64,000 nt of DNA from the NCBI GenBank assembly GCA_963702535.1, contig CAVPDG010000024.1:1-64000 (forward strand). The letters are read 5' to 3'. Origin of the DNA: CAVPDG01 sp963702535. GTDB lineage: Bacteria; Chloroflexota; Anaerolineae; Anaerolineales; UBA4823. Below the pieces are notes generated by a model. The model did no database searches. It was given only the letters and a program-made list of their open reading frames with translations, and was not told where the DNA came from. Numbering within the stretch: position 1 is the first letter of the stretch; every line of letters starts with the position of its first letter. The position numbers and the translations under genes are program-made. Positions 1 to 8,904 of the stretch are shown here, in pieces.

Positions 1-240
1 GATGTATTGCTGATGATGATAAATCTTATCGGTAAATCTTTCGGCAATCGTTACCGTATTATCTGTTGAACCCGTATCTACAATAATGATCTCATCGACA
101 AAGTCGCAAATGCTGCGCAGACATTTCTCAAGAAATTCTTCTTCGTTTTTGACAATCATGCACAGGGAAATGGTTGGTTTCAATGGGCCAGAAGAAGTAA
201 TATTCTTTATACTTTGAAGATTCATTTGTTTTGACGACAT
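1..240 (-). CDS. GT2 family glycosyltransferase, N-terminal part (runs off window)
   Basis: Only the first 80 residues lie in the window; the gene continues past position 1. The start is the ATG at 240. Residues 22-34 (PTISLCMIVKNEE) and 54-62 (VDTGSTDNT) are the classic opening strand and nucleotide-binding motif of GT-A fold, family 2 glycosyltransferases, which move sugars from nucleotide-sugar donors onto surface glycans, lipids or proteins. The donor and acceptor cannot be told. The broken gene upstream (257-734) ends 16 nt before this start, so the two are probably co-transcribed. A polysaccharide pyruvyl transferase fusion lies beyond the IS element, which suggests a surface-glycan locus. 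The family is clear; the specific role is not. Confidence 0.85.
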   Translation of the reverse strand, partial: MSSKQMNLQSIKNITSSGPLKPTISLCMIVKNEEEFLEKCLRSICDFVDEIIIVDTGSTDNTVTIAERFTDKIYHHQQYI

Positions 241-256
241 GCGTTTCCTTTGTAAT

Positions 257-734
257 TCAGATATTGGGCTGCATCCGTAATTCATGAGATATTTCATCAA
301 GGATGTTAGAAACCAGCCGAGCGTTCTCTTTCAGTCTCTCAACAAGTTTTATTGCATTCCTATAAAGCCCTACATTGAGCGCCGCAAGCTGATGAAAATC
401 TTTTTCATTGATATTGTTTCGCTCCATTTCAATGTATTTGAAAACGATGTCGTATCTCCTGAGCTCCTTGACTGGGCAGTGAATCTTCCCTGTCTTGAAG
501 CTCGGAACCAAGCATTTGGATTGATGAAAGATTTCGATTTATATTAAAAGACAGATGATAGAGCTGGTCAGATATTTCGAGGGACTCCTTTAAATGAGCG
601 CACGTGCCATTCAGTAGCGCTGAAAAATTTCGCAGCTTGTCTCTCAAACCCGATGCATCCATCATGTGAGAAAACTGACTGAGATAATCCTTGGCATACC
701 TCTCCGTGGTTTCCATATCCAAGTCCATGTTCAT
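257..734 (-). pseudogene. Unrecognised small helical protein, frameshifted
   Basis: Two overlapping minus-strand frames (734 to about 430 and 511 to 257) together look like one ~155-residue helical, charged protein. The N-terminal half begins MNMDLDMETTERYAKDYL and the C-terminal half ends DEISHELRMQPNI. A single-base indel near 430-510 would join them. I recognise no family. It lies between the IS3 element, whose left end at 769 is only 35 bp upstream of the start, and the glycosyltransferase at 240. An in-frame stop at 762-764 sits just inside the IS boundary, so the original 5' end may have been lost when the IS inserted. Function unknown. Confidence 0.4.
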
Positions 735-783
735 TAATGACGGGAGAAATGAGGTCGGTCGTCAATAGTGGACACCAAATATT

Positions 784-1666
784 TCATGCTGCCAGTCGTT
801 TTTCATAGAACCATCGTTCAAAAGCAGCGGGAGACAGAAACCCGAGTCTGGCCTGCCTTCTTTGCCGATTATAGAAAATCTCGATGTACTCTGTAATATC
901 CTGTATAGCCTCTTGTCTGGTTGCATACCGGCAATGGTGAATCTGTTCGTTCTTCAAGCACACCCCAGAAACTTTCCATGGGGGCGTTATCGTAGCAATT
1001 CCCTTTCCGACTCATGGATGCCCTCATCCCGAACCCGTCAAGCAATGAGGAATATTCCTGGGCGCAATACTGGCTGCCCCGATCCGAATGGTGAATCAAA
1101 CCCGCTGCCGGTCGTTTGGCGGTTACCGCCCTCAAGAGGGACTGGCTGACCAGATTCTTTGTCATACGCTCTGCCATGGCATAGCCTACGACTTCTCCGG
1201 TAAAAAGATCCTTATGGCCGGCAAGATACAGCCAGCCTTCCCCGGTGGGGATGTACGTGATATCGCTCAACCAGATCTGGTTCGGCGCGGATGCCTCGAA
1301 CTTCTGATCCAGCAGATTCTCCGCCACGGGCAAAGAATGCCGGGAGTCGGTCGTGGCCTTGAACCGCCGTTTTTGCCGACAACGCAGGCCAAGCTTCCTG
1401 CGAATCCGCTTGATCCGATGAACGCCCACAACAACTCCGTTATCGGCCAAATCCCGCTGTAAGCGCTCCGGACCATACGTCTGACGCGTCCGTTTATGAG
1501 CAGCACGTATCTCCAATTCCAGCCTCATCTCATCCCGCTGCCGGATGGAAAGTCGGACGCTTGACCCAGGCATAGTATCCGCTTGGTGGTCACATCCAAC
1601 ACACGGCACAGCATCGAAACAGAATAGGTGAGTCGCAACTCCTTGATCACCGCGTACCTTGCAGCG
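784..1666 (-). pseudogene. IS3-family transposase orfB (DDE integrase domain), frameshifted
   Basis: Encodes the rve/DDE catalytic part of an IS3 transposase. The acidic triad is visible: D in WLSDITYIPT, D in HHSDRGSQYC and E in NCYDNAPMESFWG. The HTH_21-like region RAAHKRTRQTYGPERLQRD precedes it. The reading frame shifts near 1575, before DEMRLELEIRAA, and again near 900. The normal C-terminus (RQARLGFLSPAAFERW) is found in a different frame and ends at the TGA at 784-786. In intact IS3 elements this frame is made by programmed -1 frameshifting from orfA, with which it overlaps here by about 20 bp. The two extra shifts are not programmed sites and make this copy inactive as read. Confidence 0.8.
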
Positions 1667-1968
1667 ACTCCTTGGCAAAGTACGCGGCCGCTTTTTTTAA
1701 GATATCCCGCTCCATCTTCGTCAGAGCCAGCTCTCGCTTAACTTTCGCCAATTCCCTCTCAATCTCCGTCAGGGGACGTTGACCTTTGCCAATCTCACCA
1801 AGATTCCCTGTCTTTGAAACCCTTATCCAGTTTTCTAATGTTGACTTCGGCAAAGATAGACGCTTCGAAATCTCCAGCACGGACAAACCTCCATCCGTTG
1901 CCATCTTTACCGCTTCCTCTCGAAACTCTTTCGTGTATCGCCCGTTGGGTATCTCTTTCCATTTTCAC
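1647..1968 (-). CDS. IS3-family transposase orfA (HTH_Tnp_1)
   Basis: A small DNA-binding subunit with a helix-turn-helix (LSVLEISKRLSLPKSTLENW) followed by a leucine-zipper-like coiled coil (ERELAKVKRELALTKMERDI) and the conserved LKKAAAYFAKES tail typical of IS3 orfA. The clean open frame starts at the ATG at 1904. Relatives begin about 20 residues earlier with a KWKEIPNGRYTKEF-type sequence, which is present in frame here but separated from the likely GTG start (1968) by one extra A in an AAAA run. The 3' end overlaps orfB. Confidence 0.75.
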
Positions 1969-2017
1969 ACCTCCGTTTTGGTTTCTTACCTAAACATTGG
2001 TGTCCATTTTTTTCAAC

Positions 2018-4387
2018 CTACATCAGTTTTGCAATATAGCGAAATATATGTGCCCACATCTGCACCACCATTTTTTTTTGCCTATTTGCAGAAGAACTGA
2101 GTTTCTCAATCAGTGATCTCCTCGTTGCATCGTCGAGCAATCTGGATAGCGCCTCCCGTAACCGGGCCGGAGAAGTATCAGCGGGGATAACACCCTCCTC
2201 GTATCCGTAATCTCGAAAAAGCTCTTGATATTTATGCGACCAACCGACACAAATAGATGGCACTGACTGTGACAGAGAACCAATCAGCGCGTGATACCTC
2301 GATGCAACCACTGCCCGTGATGCCCCAAGGATACCCTTTGCAAGCAGTGGATCCTCTTCATTTACAATATCGCATTTTTTATCAAGGCGTGTATTGACCT
2401 GCCGTGCAATTTGAAAATCACCAGCACCCTCGTGAATCAGGAAGAAAGCCTCATAGCCTAACTCACGCGTTATTAAAATTGTATTTTCCAAGAAATCCAC
2501 ATATTGTTTTGCGTCAATGGCCGCCGTTTTATCGAGCATTCGAACATTGGGCACAATGCACACCTGATCCGAAAAGTGATCTACATTATGAGGCATCAAC
2601 GGTTCAAGCAGTATGGTGAAATCCGGGACCTTGTGTACCTTTGAAGTATCACCTATCTGGCTCCTGATATGCTCAAAAGAAATTTGGTCACGCGCAAAGA
2701 TAAGGTCTGCAGCGGCAACAATCCTTTTAAAATACTTTTGATTTTCGTGATTTTGAAATGGGCCAAAGGCCTGTGGCAAAAGAATTGTCTTAACCCCATA
2801 GGCTTTAAGCTTTTCGAACTTCAAAGCGGCTGCCTTAGTCGGTTCCGTTCCCCATTGGTCGGAATATAAAAAGCCGGAAGCATCCAGAACAACATTTAAA
2901 TCATGATAGTCAATAAAACCCGGCAAGAGGGGCAAAATATTGTAATCAAGAAAGCGCTTCATTTGAGGCATGGGAGCACTGGTGATCTTTGCTGTGGGTA
3001 GATGTTCGGCAAGCTGCCCGATGATAGCAAGCATCATAAGCGCAGCGCCTTTATTGACGAAGCCACACCCCATAATTTCAACAAGTTGGTGACTGCCCGC
3101 AATGCTGCCCCAATGGGGTTCGTGCTCGCCAGACAACATGTATACATCCCGTAACAAGTCCTCTCTATCCTCACAACGCTCCCTATTAAGGGACTGAACA
3201 AGCATTGCGGCGTGCCCCCCCGTTGAATTTTGAATTGCCTGAGGCAATGTGGCCTTTATATGTTCCATGTAGGTTGGTTCAGGCCCTTTGAGGTCTTTCC
3301 AGGCATTCGCAAAGGAGAGCCAATCCTTTTTCCGGTTTTCGATTCCTTGACCTGCAAGAACACTTTCGTAAGGAACGGCACGAGCTTGGAGAGCGTTATG
3401 ATCAAAGCATCGTTTGGCAGCATCGAGCCCTTCCCGCGTACGTACGACCATAACGGACTCACCATTACCAAAGTCCGCGCCTTCAACGCCGTAAGGATCG
3501 CCAATCGCAATATCACTGAGGATGTTGAGCTTGTCAAAACAGAATCTGCAGCGAAGAGGCGTAAAAAACTCCTTTATTTTCATCCGTTCCGTGTTCGGTA
3601 GTATTTTGTTTTTCCCATCTTTCGTTATAAAGCAAACATCTCCAGGATAACCTGTTCGCTCTTTATCTCGATAAGAAAATGATGATATTTCTGGGAAATT
3701 AAGATTAGCCCTTTGCGCAAGATAGTTTAGGGCGGCATAAGTCAGAATGCGATCACAAAAGAGTCCTATCGTATAACGGACCGGCTTTGCAATTTCAGGG
3801 TATAGCATCCTTAAATTATGGAGTGCGTGAATATGGCAAGGAAGGCCAACGACCGCCAATTTTTCTGAGGAATCTGTTGCTGAATCTAATGCTTCAAATA
3901 TCGGCATTGGACAGTACTTAGACCCCTGTGAAGCGAGTAATTCATTTCTATTACGGGCGATATATGCTCTCCCCCGTGGCTTTCCTTTATCCCAGGCCAA
4001 ACGTGACACAACCACACCATCAACCTGTCCTGATTCCAACAAAACCGAGGCAATGGCTGTTACGACACCTCCGCTTTGTCCTTGCGAATGTAGCTTTCTA
4101 TCGGTAGCATGAGTTACATAGACGGCGTCACAAGTTCCGGCAAAGGGTTGTTGAGCAGAAGGCAGAGTTTCAATCCCCCTTATAGTAACCCCTGGGCACA
4201 ACTGCAGACATTGGCCACATTCCTGGCAACGCTTCATATCAATTTGAGGAACAAGCCTCCCATCAGCAGTTTCCTGTAAGACAATGGCTTCTAAAGGGCA
4301 AATGGCCCCGCACATGCCACAACTGAGGCAAAGATGCGATTCTACAGTCACATTGACGTTACTTCTCAAAGTCATATTAATTCTCAC
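2018..4387 (-). CDS. Fusion: 2x[4Fe-4S] ferredoxin / FrhB-like domain + polysaccharide pyruvyl transferase
   Basis: A 789-residue intact protein (GTG at 4387; an ATG at 4375 is an alternative). Residues 20-30 (CLSCGMCGAIC) and 54-64 (CQECGQCLQLC) are two CxxCxxCxxxC clusters of a bacterial ferredoxin. Residues ~75-350 match the coenzyme F420 hydrogenase/dehydrogenase beta (FrhB) family, with SGGVVTAI, GLPCHIHAL and a cysteine-rich LRCRFCFDKLN stretch. From ~430 to the end lies a polysaccharide pyruvyl transferase (CsaB/WcaK-like) domain with MGCGFVNKGAALMM, LLPQAFGPF and ASRYHALIGSLSQ. Such enzymes add pyruvyl ketals from phosphoenolpyruvate to surface sugars. FrhB-like and pyruvyl transferase genes are often neighbours in exopolysaccharide loci; here they form one chain. 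The electron partner is unknown. Confidence 0.85.
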   Translation of the reverse strand: MRINMTLRSNVNVTVESHLCLSCGMCGAICPLEAIVLQETADGRLVPQIDMKRCQECGQCLQLCPGVTIRGIETLPSAQQPFAGTCDAVYVTHATDRKLHSQGQSGGVVTAIASVLLESGQVDGVVVSRLAWDKGKPRGRAYIARNRNELLASQGSKYCPMPIFEALDSATDSSEKLAVVGLPCHIHALHNLRMLYPEIAKPVRYTIGLFCDRILTYAALNYLAQRANLNFPEISSFSYRDKERTGYPGDVCFITKDGKNKILPNTERMKIKEFFTPLRCRFCFDKLNILSDIAIGDPYGVEGADFGNGESVMVVRTREGLDAAKRCFDHNALQARAVPYESVLAGQGIENRKKDWLSFANAWKDLKGPEPTYMEHIKATLPQAIQNSTGGHAAMLVQSLNRERCEDREDLLRDVYMLSGEHEPHWGSIAGSHQLVEIMGCGFVNKGAALMMLAIIGQLAEHLPTAKITSAPMPQMKRFLDYNILPLLPGFIDYHDLNVVLDASGFLYSDQWGTEPTKAAALKFEKLKAYGVKTILLPQAFGPFQNHENQKYFKRIVAAADLIFARDQISFEHIRSQIGDTSKVHKVPDFTILLEPLMPHNVDHFSDQVCIVPNVRMLDKTAAIDAKQYVDFLENTILITRELGYEAFFLIHEGAGDFQIARQVNTRLDKKCDIVNEEDPLLAKGILGASRAVVASRYHALIGSLSQSVPSICVGWSHKYQELFRDYGYEEGVIPADTSPARLREALSRLLDDATRRSLIEKLSSSANRQKKMVVQMWAHIFRYIAKLM

Positions 4388-4487
4388 ATATGTATTCTTG
4401 ATTGTTAATAGATATATTTAATTATATAAATTAAGTATGTTAAGCATCAAACTTGTTTACTAGCGCTTGGCATAAAACCCTGGGCTA

Positions 4488-5213
4488 TTAACCCGGATTT
4501 ACATTTTTTTCTATAAAGGCTTTAAGTGTCATCCCCTCCTGAAAATCAGGGGCGATCTTTAAGGCTTCCTGGATGGCGTCATTTGCCAGCTTTAAATCGT
4601 CCATTTCGATATAGACCCGCGACAGGTTGTAATAAAGACCTTCGTCCTCCGGAGAAAGGACAAGGGCTTTTCTGAAGGCCGCAACGGCTTTTTCAAAATC
4701 CTGTTCTGTTCTCAGTTCAATGCCGGCGGTATTATAGATTTCAACCAGCGCATCCGCTGCTTCCTCATCTTTTTCCGCCATGCTTTTTGCTGATGCGTAA
4801 TCGCCTCTTTCCACATACACCATAATCTTGTCGATACGCTGATGAATGGTTTCCTCCACGGCCTCCTCTTGGTCTTGTGCTTTGGCCATGGCCTCGATGA
4901 TTTCCTCTTCCTTGATCTGAATGAGCTGTTTCATGAAATCATATGAGGTATCAATATCATCATCTTTAAACGTCACAGGACCATAGAGCTTCTTAAACGC
5001 TTTTGATGCAGCCATGTCATTCTGAAACGTATTGATATCCTCCCGAAGCATTTTTTCATCCTGGGGAAGCATTTTTACACTACGTGTCTTTTCAAGGACT
5101 TCCCTGAAGGTCAACAGACACGAATAGACATTATCATGCTGAAGATACACCCTGCATTCACGAATCTTCGAAGAGATACGACCTGCGTCATCCCGTTTAA
5201 TCCCCCCTTGCAT
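4488..5213 (-). CDS. TPR-repeat protein, probable flagellum/motility-linked
   Basis: Start chosen at the ATG at 5213 because an AGGAGG ribosome-binding site lies 6 nt upstream. The protein has about 241 residues. The N-terminal ~150 residues are helical and acidic (IKEEEIIEAMAKAQDQEEAVEE). The C-terminal ~90 residues contain two to three tetratricopeptide repeats (NTAGIELRTEQDFEKAVAAF, LYYNLSRVYIEMDDLKLAND), a fold used for protein-protein contacts. No signal peptide or membrane segment is visible. It is divergent from the lytic transglycosylase gene and close to a flagellar block, so a role in motility or envelope assembly is plausible but inferred from context. Confidence 0.7.
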   Translation of the reverse strand: MQGGIKRDDAGRISSKIRECRVYLQHDNVYSCLLTFREVLEKTRSVKMLPQDEKMLREDINTFQNDMAASKAFKKLYGPVTFKDDDIDTSYDFMKQLIQIKEEEIIEAMAKAQDQEEAVEETIHQRIDKIMVYVERGDYASAKSMAEKDEEAADALVEIYNTAGIELRTEQDFEKAVAAFRKALVLSPEDEGLYYNLSRVYIEMDDLKLANDAIQEALKIAPDFQEGMTLKAFIEKNVNPG

Positions 5214-5350
5214 CAGCAACCTCCTGTGAAATCATCTTGATTTCCCTATCCTCGTCCAAGGTATGCGTAAATCATGCCTATTTTAAATGATGACCTGCAA
5301 AGCGGGTTTTTTCATTCTTTAAAACCGGAAACATTCAAATGCCTGTGTCA

Positions 5351-5366
5351 TGGCATGAAAGTTGTT
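5351..5366 (+). promoter_or_regulatory. Candidate sigma-54 promoter for the lytic transglycosylase
   Basis: TGGCATG-AAAG-TTGTT at 5351-5366 matches the -24/-12 sigma-54 consensus TGGCACG-N4-TTGCT with two substitutions and correct spacing. It lies about 60 bp upstream of the first ribosome-binding site (5416-5423). Confidence 0.5.
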
Positions 5367-5424
5367 ATCCATCTTATAGGGATTTTTGGTTGGGCATGAC
5401 TTCCACACAGGAACAGAGGGAGAA

Positions 5425-5499
5425 ATGATGAAGATCGTAAACAGGGAACGCTTAAAAGGTCTTATGGATGTGACGTATGGCTATTTCACCAATTCGTAA
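5425..5499 (+). CDS. Possible 24-residue leader peptide overlapping the transglycosylase start
   Basis: An ATG at 5425 behind AGGGAGAA opens a 24-codon frame (MMKIVNRERLKGLMDVTYGY...) that ends at 5499, overlapping the first 23 nt of the transglycosylase in another frame. The transglycosylase ATG at 5477 has no good ribosome-binding site of its own, so translational coupling is possible. Alternatively this is the true N-terminus, separated by a sequencing indel. Confidence 0.3.
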   Translation: MMKIVNRERLKGLMDVTYGYFTNS

Positions 5500-6256
5500 C
5501 GGACAAAACATTTTTCAAAAAACACGGCCTGAGGGTCAGACTGCAAAATCGTCATTCCGGGATGCGTTAAACAATGCCGGAATAAAACCGCCAAACACAC
5601 GCCTTGACGGCACGGCGTCTCTACCCCGGGAACAGATATCGGATATATTGAGCAGCATGCGTTTTGAAATGAACAGGAACCTGATGCGTGCATTTTCTTC
5701 CGGAGATGATTCGGAGCAGCTGGATTTTCCCATCTCACACCTTTCAAAATCAGCCCTTTCGATTCTTGAGGATATTCCGAAACCGGAATCCGTTGACATG
5801 CCGGTTGAGAATACGCTTGAAAATACGTCAAAAAATGATCAGGTTCATCAAAATAATGACGTTTTTACTGTCCGGGAAGATCTTGAACTGATTATCAAGA
5901 ATGCCGCAGCAACTTACGGTGTTGACCCCGCTCTGGTCAAAAGCGTCATCAAGGCCGAAAGCAATTTCAATCCCAACAGCACTTCACCCAAAGGGGCGAT
6001 GGGATTGATGCAACTGATGCCCGCTACGGCAAAGGATCTTGGGGTACGTAACGCCTACGATCCGGTTGAAAACGTCCGGGCAGGAACCCGATATTTGAAA
6101 TCCCTGCTGAATCGGTATGACGGCAATGTGGAACTTTGCCTGGCAGCATACAACTGGGGCATGGGAAATGTTGAAAGAAATCGGGCAGGAATGCCAGAAG
6201 AAACCAGAAACTATGTCGACAAAGTGACGCGCTACTACGAAGCAGCCAAAACATGA
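5477..6256 (+). CDS. Lytic transglycosylase, SLT domain (FlgJ-like context)
   Basis: A 259-residue protein. The first ~125 residues are a low-complexity linker, and the C-terminal half is a complete SLT (lysozyme-like) domain. The catalytic glutamate is in VKSVIKAESNFNP, followed by the family motifs SPKGAMGLMQLMPATA and NVRAGTRYLKSLL, with AAYNWG near the end. These enzymes cleave peptidoglycan with formation of 1,6-anhydro-muramyl products. No signal peptide is visible; in deltaproteobacteria similar proteins sit beside flagellar genes and open the wall for rod assembly. The candidate sigma-54 promoter upstream fits flagellar regulation. It converges with the HD-GYP gene at 6276. Confidence 0.85.
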   Translation: MAISPIRNGQNIFQKTRPEGQTAKSSFRDALNNAGIKPPNTRLDGTASLPREQISDILSSMRFEMNRNLMRAFSSGDDSEQLDFPISHLSKSALSILEDIPKPESVDMPVENTLENTSKNDQVHQNNDVFTVREDLELIIKNAAATYGVDPALVKSVIKAESNFNPNSTSPKGAMGLMQLMPATAKDLGVRNAYDPVENVRAGTRYLKSLLNRYDGNVELCLAAYNWGMGNVERNRAGMPEETRNYVDKVTRYYEAAKT

Positions 6257-6275
6257 ACCCTTCCAGAAGCCGGGT

Positions 6276-7760
6276 TCATGACATAACATTCATAAACACA
6301 TCGACGATCTGCTCGTCAAATTGTGTATTCCGGTTCCGATTGATCTCAGCCACGGCGGACTCCTGCGTCATTGCAGATCGGTAAGGCCGATTATTGGTCA
6401 TTGCATCGTAAGCATCCGCAACAGCAAGAATTCTCGAAAGCATCGGAATATCCGTCCCGGCGAGCCCCGTTGGGTATCCCTTTCCATCCCAACGCTCATG
6501 ATGGTGCAAAACGATATCCCTTTCCTGCTCAAGCAAAAGAAGCGGCCGCAGGATTTGCTCTCCCATTTCAGAATGGCTCTTGATCACGGTGAACTCTTCA
6601 AAAGTCAAGCTGCCCGGCTTCAGCAGGACGCTGTCCGGTATGGCAATCTTACCAACATCGTGGAGCATCCCGGAAATTTTCAGGGATTCAATTTCGCGCT
6701 CGGTGCAATGCAAGCCTCTGGCAATTTTCTCGGACATCGCGGTGACCCGGAAGCAATGTTCTTCTGTATAGTGATCCCGAACCTGAATCGAAGCGATGAT
6801 GGATTTGAAGGTATCCAGGACATTGTTGTAAACACTTTCATACAGCAGTCTGTTTTCGAGATTGAGGGATGCCCGCTTGGTCAAACTCACAATGTAATGC
6901 AAGTCTTTGGTTGTGAACAATTCATGGTTTATTTTTTTACGGATGCACAAAATGCCGAAAATATTGTTGCGGATCATCAGGGGCGCACAAATAAGAGACG
7001 GCGCAATTTCCGGATGTTCAGACGAATGAATCACCAACGCTTCTTTTTTTTCGACAACTTCTAGAAATATTTGTTTGAGGGCCGGTATTGTTTGCTGTTC
7101 ATAGAGCTTACGGTCTGGGCTGACAATGATCTCGGAGCGAAAAACGCGGTTTTCCTCATCAAAGATCAAAAGCGAACCTTCTTCTCCATCGACAACCTTC
7201 AGGGAAAGATCCACGATTTTCTTGAAAACCTGATCATGATCCCCTTCGATCGGCTCAAAAGAATCGTAGATATATTCATGAACCGCTAATTCCTTGGTTT
7301 TGTTTTTGATTTGGATTTCAGAAACCCTTGTTTCCGGGTGATTGTGTTCAAGCAATGTCTTTTCGTTGAGGTACAGATTCACTTTGAACAAGAGTTCGTC
7401 GATATCAAACGGTTTTTTCAGAAAGTCAATCGCGCCCTTCTTCATGGCGGATACCGTCAAGTCTGTCGCCGGATGGGCCGTGATCATGATAACGCCGGTA
7501 TCTGGATTTATTTCCCGCAACTGGTTGAGAAGCTCCATCCCCCCCATGTCGGGCATCATCACATCACTGATGACGAGATCAAAAGAAGATTGACGGCACT
7601 GTTCAAGCGCTCTTCTTCCATTCTCTGCTTCGCAGATTTCATGATACCCTGCCTGTCTCAGGGAATCCGTAAGAATCTGTCTGGTTGGCAGATAATCGTC
7701 TACGATGAGAATACTTTTATCTAATCCGAGCGGATTCTCCATACTAAGCATTTGGTTCAT
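6276..7760 (-). CDS. Response regulator: REC - GAF-like - HD-GYP phosphodiesterase
   Basis: A 494-residue intact protein. Residues ~15-135 form a receiver domain with acidic residues D21/D22 and the phospho-acceptor D66 in VISDVMMPDMGG, plus the conserved lysine in LKKPFD. Residues ~165-310 look like a GAF sensor (GSLLIFDEENRVF ... APLMIRNNIFGILCI). The C-terminal ~180 residues are an HD-GYP domain with MLHDVGKIAIPD, HHHERWDGKGYP and LAVADAYDAMTNNRPYR; all metal ligands and the GYP signature are present. HD-GYP enzymes hydrolyse cyclic di-GMP, so this protein probably lowers c-di-GMP on receipt of a phosphorelay signal and favours motility. Start at the ATG at 7760 behind GAGG. It lies between the transglycosylase and the flagellar block. 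Confidence 0.92.
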   Translation of the reverse strand: MNQMLSMENPLGLDKSILIVDDYLPTRQILTDSLRQAGYHEICEAENGRRALEQCRQSSFDLVISDVMMPDMGGMELLNQLREINPDTGVIMITAHPATDLTVSAMKKGAIDFLKKPFDIDELLFKVNLYLNEKTLLEHNHPETRVSEIQIKNKTKELAVHEYIYDSFEPIEGDHDQVFKKIVDLSLKVVDGEEGSLLIFDEENRVFRSEIIVSPDRKLYEQQTIPALKQIFLEVVEKKEALVIHSSEHPEIAPSLICAPLMIRNNIFGILCIRKKINHELFTTKDLHYIVSLTKRASLNLENRLLYESVYNNVLDTFKSIIASIQVRDHYTEEHCFRVTAMSEKIARGLHCTEREIESLKISGMLHDVGKIAIPDSVLLKPGSLTFEEFTVIKSHSEMGEQILRPLLLLEQERDIVLHHHERWDGKGYPTGLAGTDIPMLSRILAVADAYDAMTNNRPYRSAMTQESAVAEINRNRNTQFDEQIVDVFMNVMS

Positions 7761-7920
7761 ATCGCCTCAATATCTCAATCCATTGTGACTCTGTATCGCA
7801 CTTCTACCTTTCAGATAAAAAAGGCCGACGAACACAGATTCGTCCATCCCTCTTTATAGGTTGTGGATCAAACCGTTGTTTAAGTCTGTATTCTTTTAAA
7901 AAGACAGGCCATCGTTTTAT

Positions 7921-8139
7921 TTATGGCTTTCCTTTTAAAAGGACATCCAATAAGCTGTAGGAAATTTTCTGGTATGCATCAGCTTTTATGTCCGGATTAC
8001 CGGACAAGGTCACGCTATCCGTATAGTTGCTATACGGGGAAGCCTGCTGCATCTCCAGACGTGTCTGCGATTTGCTTTGCTTATTGTATGCCTTAATAAC
8101 ATTATCCACCTGATACGCTGATATTGTCATCCTTGACAC
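7921..8139 (-). CDS. flgM: FlgM-like anti-sigma-28 factor
   Basis: A 72-residue protein with the short FlgM-type layout: a polar, disordered N-terminal half (QVDNVIKAYNKQSKSQTRLE, with a DSVTLSGN stretch) and a helical C-terminus (DAYQKISYSLLDVLLKGKP). FlgM binds the flagellar sigma factor FliA until the hook-basal body is finished. The match rests on size, the substrate-like SDSVxLS pattern and position in a flagellar region, not on a diagnostic motif. About 280 bp without a gene separate it from the DUF2802 gene upstream, leaving room for its own promoter. Confidence 0.6.
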   Translation of the reverse strand: MSRMTISAYQVDNVIKAYNKQSKSQTRLEMQQASPYSNYTDSVTLSGNPDIKADAYQKISYSLLDVLLKGKP

Positions 8140-8418
8140 TACCTCTCCGATAAAAAAATCCCTTTACGATCTTTGTATCGGCCGAATAACGACGAAACTT
8201 TAGCTTTTTTCTTTTCAGAATTTGACGGACCACGTAAATTATAAAAAAATTGACGTTATAGGTTTTATATTTTTTTGAAGGACGGGAAGAATTGACAAAC
8301 CGGACAAAGAAGCGCTGTTGCGTTTTGACGGACGGATCTGCAAGCAAGGGCGGGCAAATACAACCTGGATCGGCAGAACACGCGATGGCCCGAAGCAGGC
8401 CTTGGTAGGACGTTTCCG

Positions 8419-8904
8419 TTACAGAACAGGACCGCTCTTTGTTTTCTCGAGATCAAGGATAAGATTAATTTCTCCTTCCGGTATCCCTGACTGCCTGGAT
8501 ATTTCGTCCCTGCTCAAACCCTGTTGAAGCATTCGGATAACCTCGCCGTATTTTCCTCCTTCGGGTGGAGAAGGCACCGCAACGGGCTTCACTGAATCGA
8601 GTTTTTTGATCATCTCCTCCGCTTCCTTGAAAAGCGCAGAGAGCTTTTTCTCCTTGTTATCCAGCTGCGCAAAGAGCGTGCTCAGGTCTTTCTTGCTATC
8701 CTCGACCGTTTCCAGAAAATGGGTTGTAGAATCATGGGTGTCTTCCAATAGCTTTCGGAAATCAGCAAGAAGCGCTTCCTGAACGGTTGAATCGATTTTT
8801 GGCGTATTCTTGTCGATCCGTCTCAAGAGAAACAGAATGGTTAAAAAAATAAAGAGATCAATTATAATCTGGATATGAAGCAATGAAAACATCGTCTTCC
8901 TCAA
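8419..8904 (-). CDS. DUF2802 membrane-anchored coiled-coil protein
   Basis: A 161-residue protein. Residues ~8-26 (LLHIQIIIDLFIFLTILFLL) are one N-terminal membrane segment, followed by a long coiled coil (~30-105) and a C-terminal helix-turn-helix-like segment (VIRMLQQGLSRDEISRQSGI) ending in PEGEINLILDLEK. This layout is the DUF2802 family, a component of polar flagellar gene clusters in proteobacteria whose function is unclear. Its ATG overlaps the stop of the upstream histidine kinase by 4 nt (ATGA), showing translational coupling. Confidence 0.75.
   Translation of the reverse strand: MRKTMFSLLHIQIIIDLFIFLTILFLLRRIDKNTPKIDSTVQEALLADFRKLLEDTHDSTTHFLETVEDSKKDLSTLFAQLDNKEKKLSALFKEAEEMIKKLDSVKPVAVPSPPEGGKYGEVIRMLQQGLSRDEISRQSGIPEGEINLILDLEKTKSGPVL

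Larger units (their letters stand above)
769..2006 (-). mobile_element. IS3-family insertion sequence
   Basis: A 1238-bp element bounded by terminal inverted repeats beginning TGGACACCAA (769 onward on plus; 2006 backward on minus). It contains an orfA/orfB pair on the minus strand in the usual overlapping arrangement. No target-site duplication is visible: the left flank ends AATAG and the right flank begins TTTTTT. It lies 12 bp from the stop of the pyruvyl transferase fusion (2018), so it sits just downstream of that gene. Both transposase frames contain single-base disruptions, so the copy as read could not make an intact transposase. Confidence 0.85.

Noticed and set aside
3230..3601. 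Plus-strand reading frame opposite the pyruvyl transferase fusion
   Set aside because: Antisense shadow of a well-supported minus-strand gene; no ribosome-binding site or recognisable protein features.
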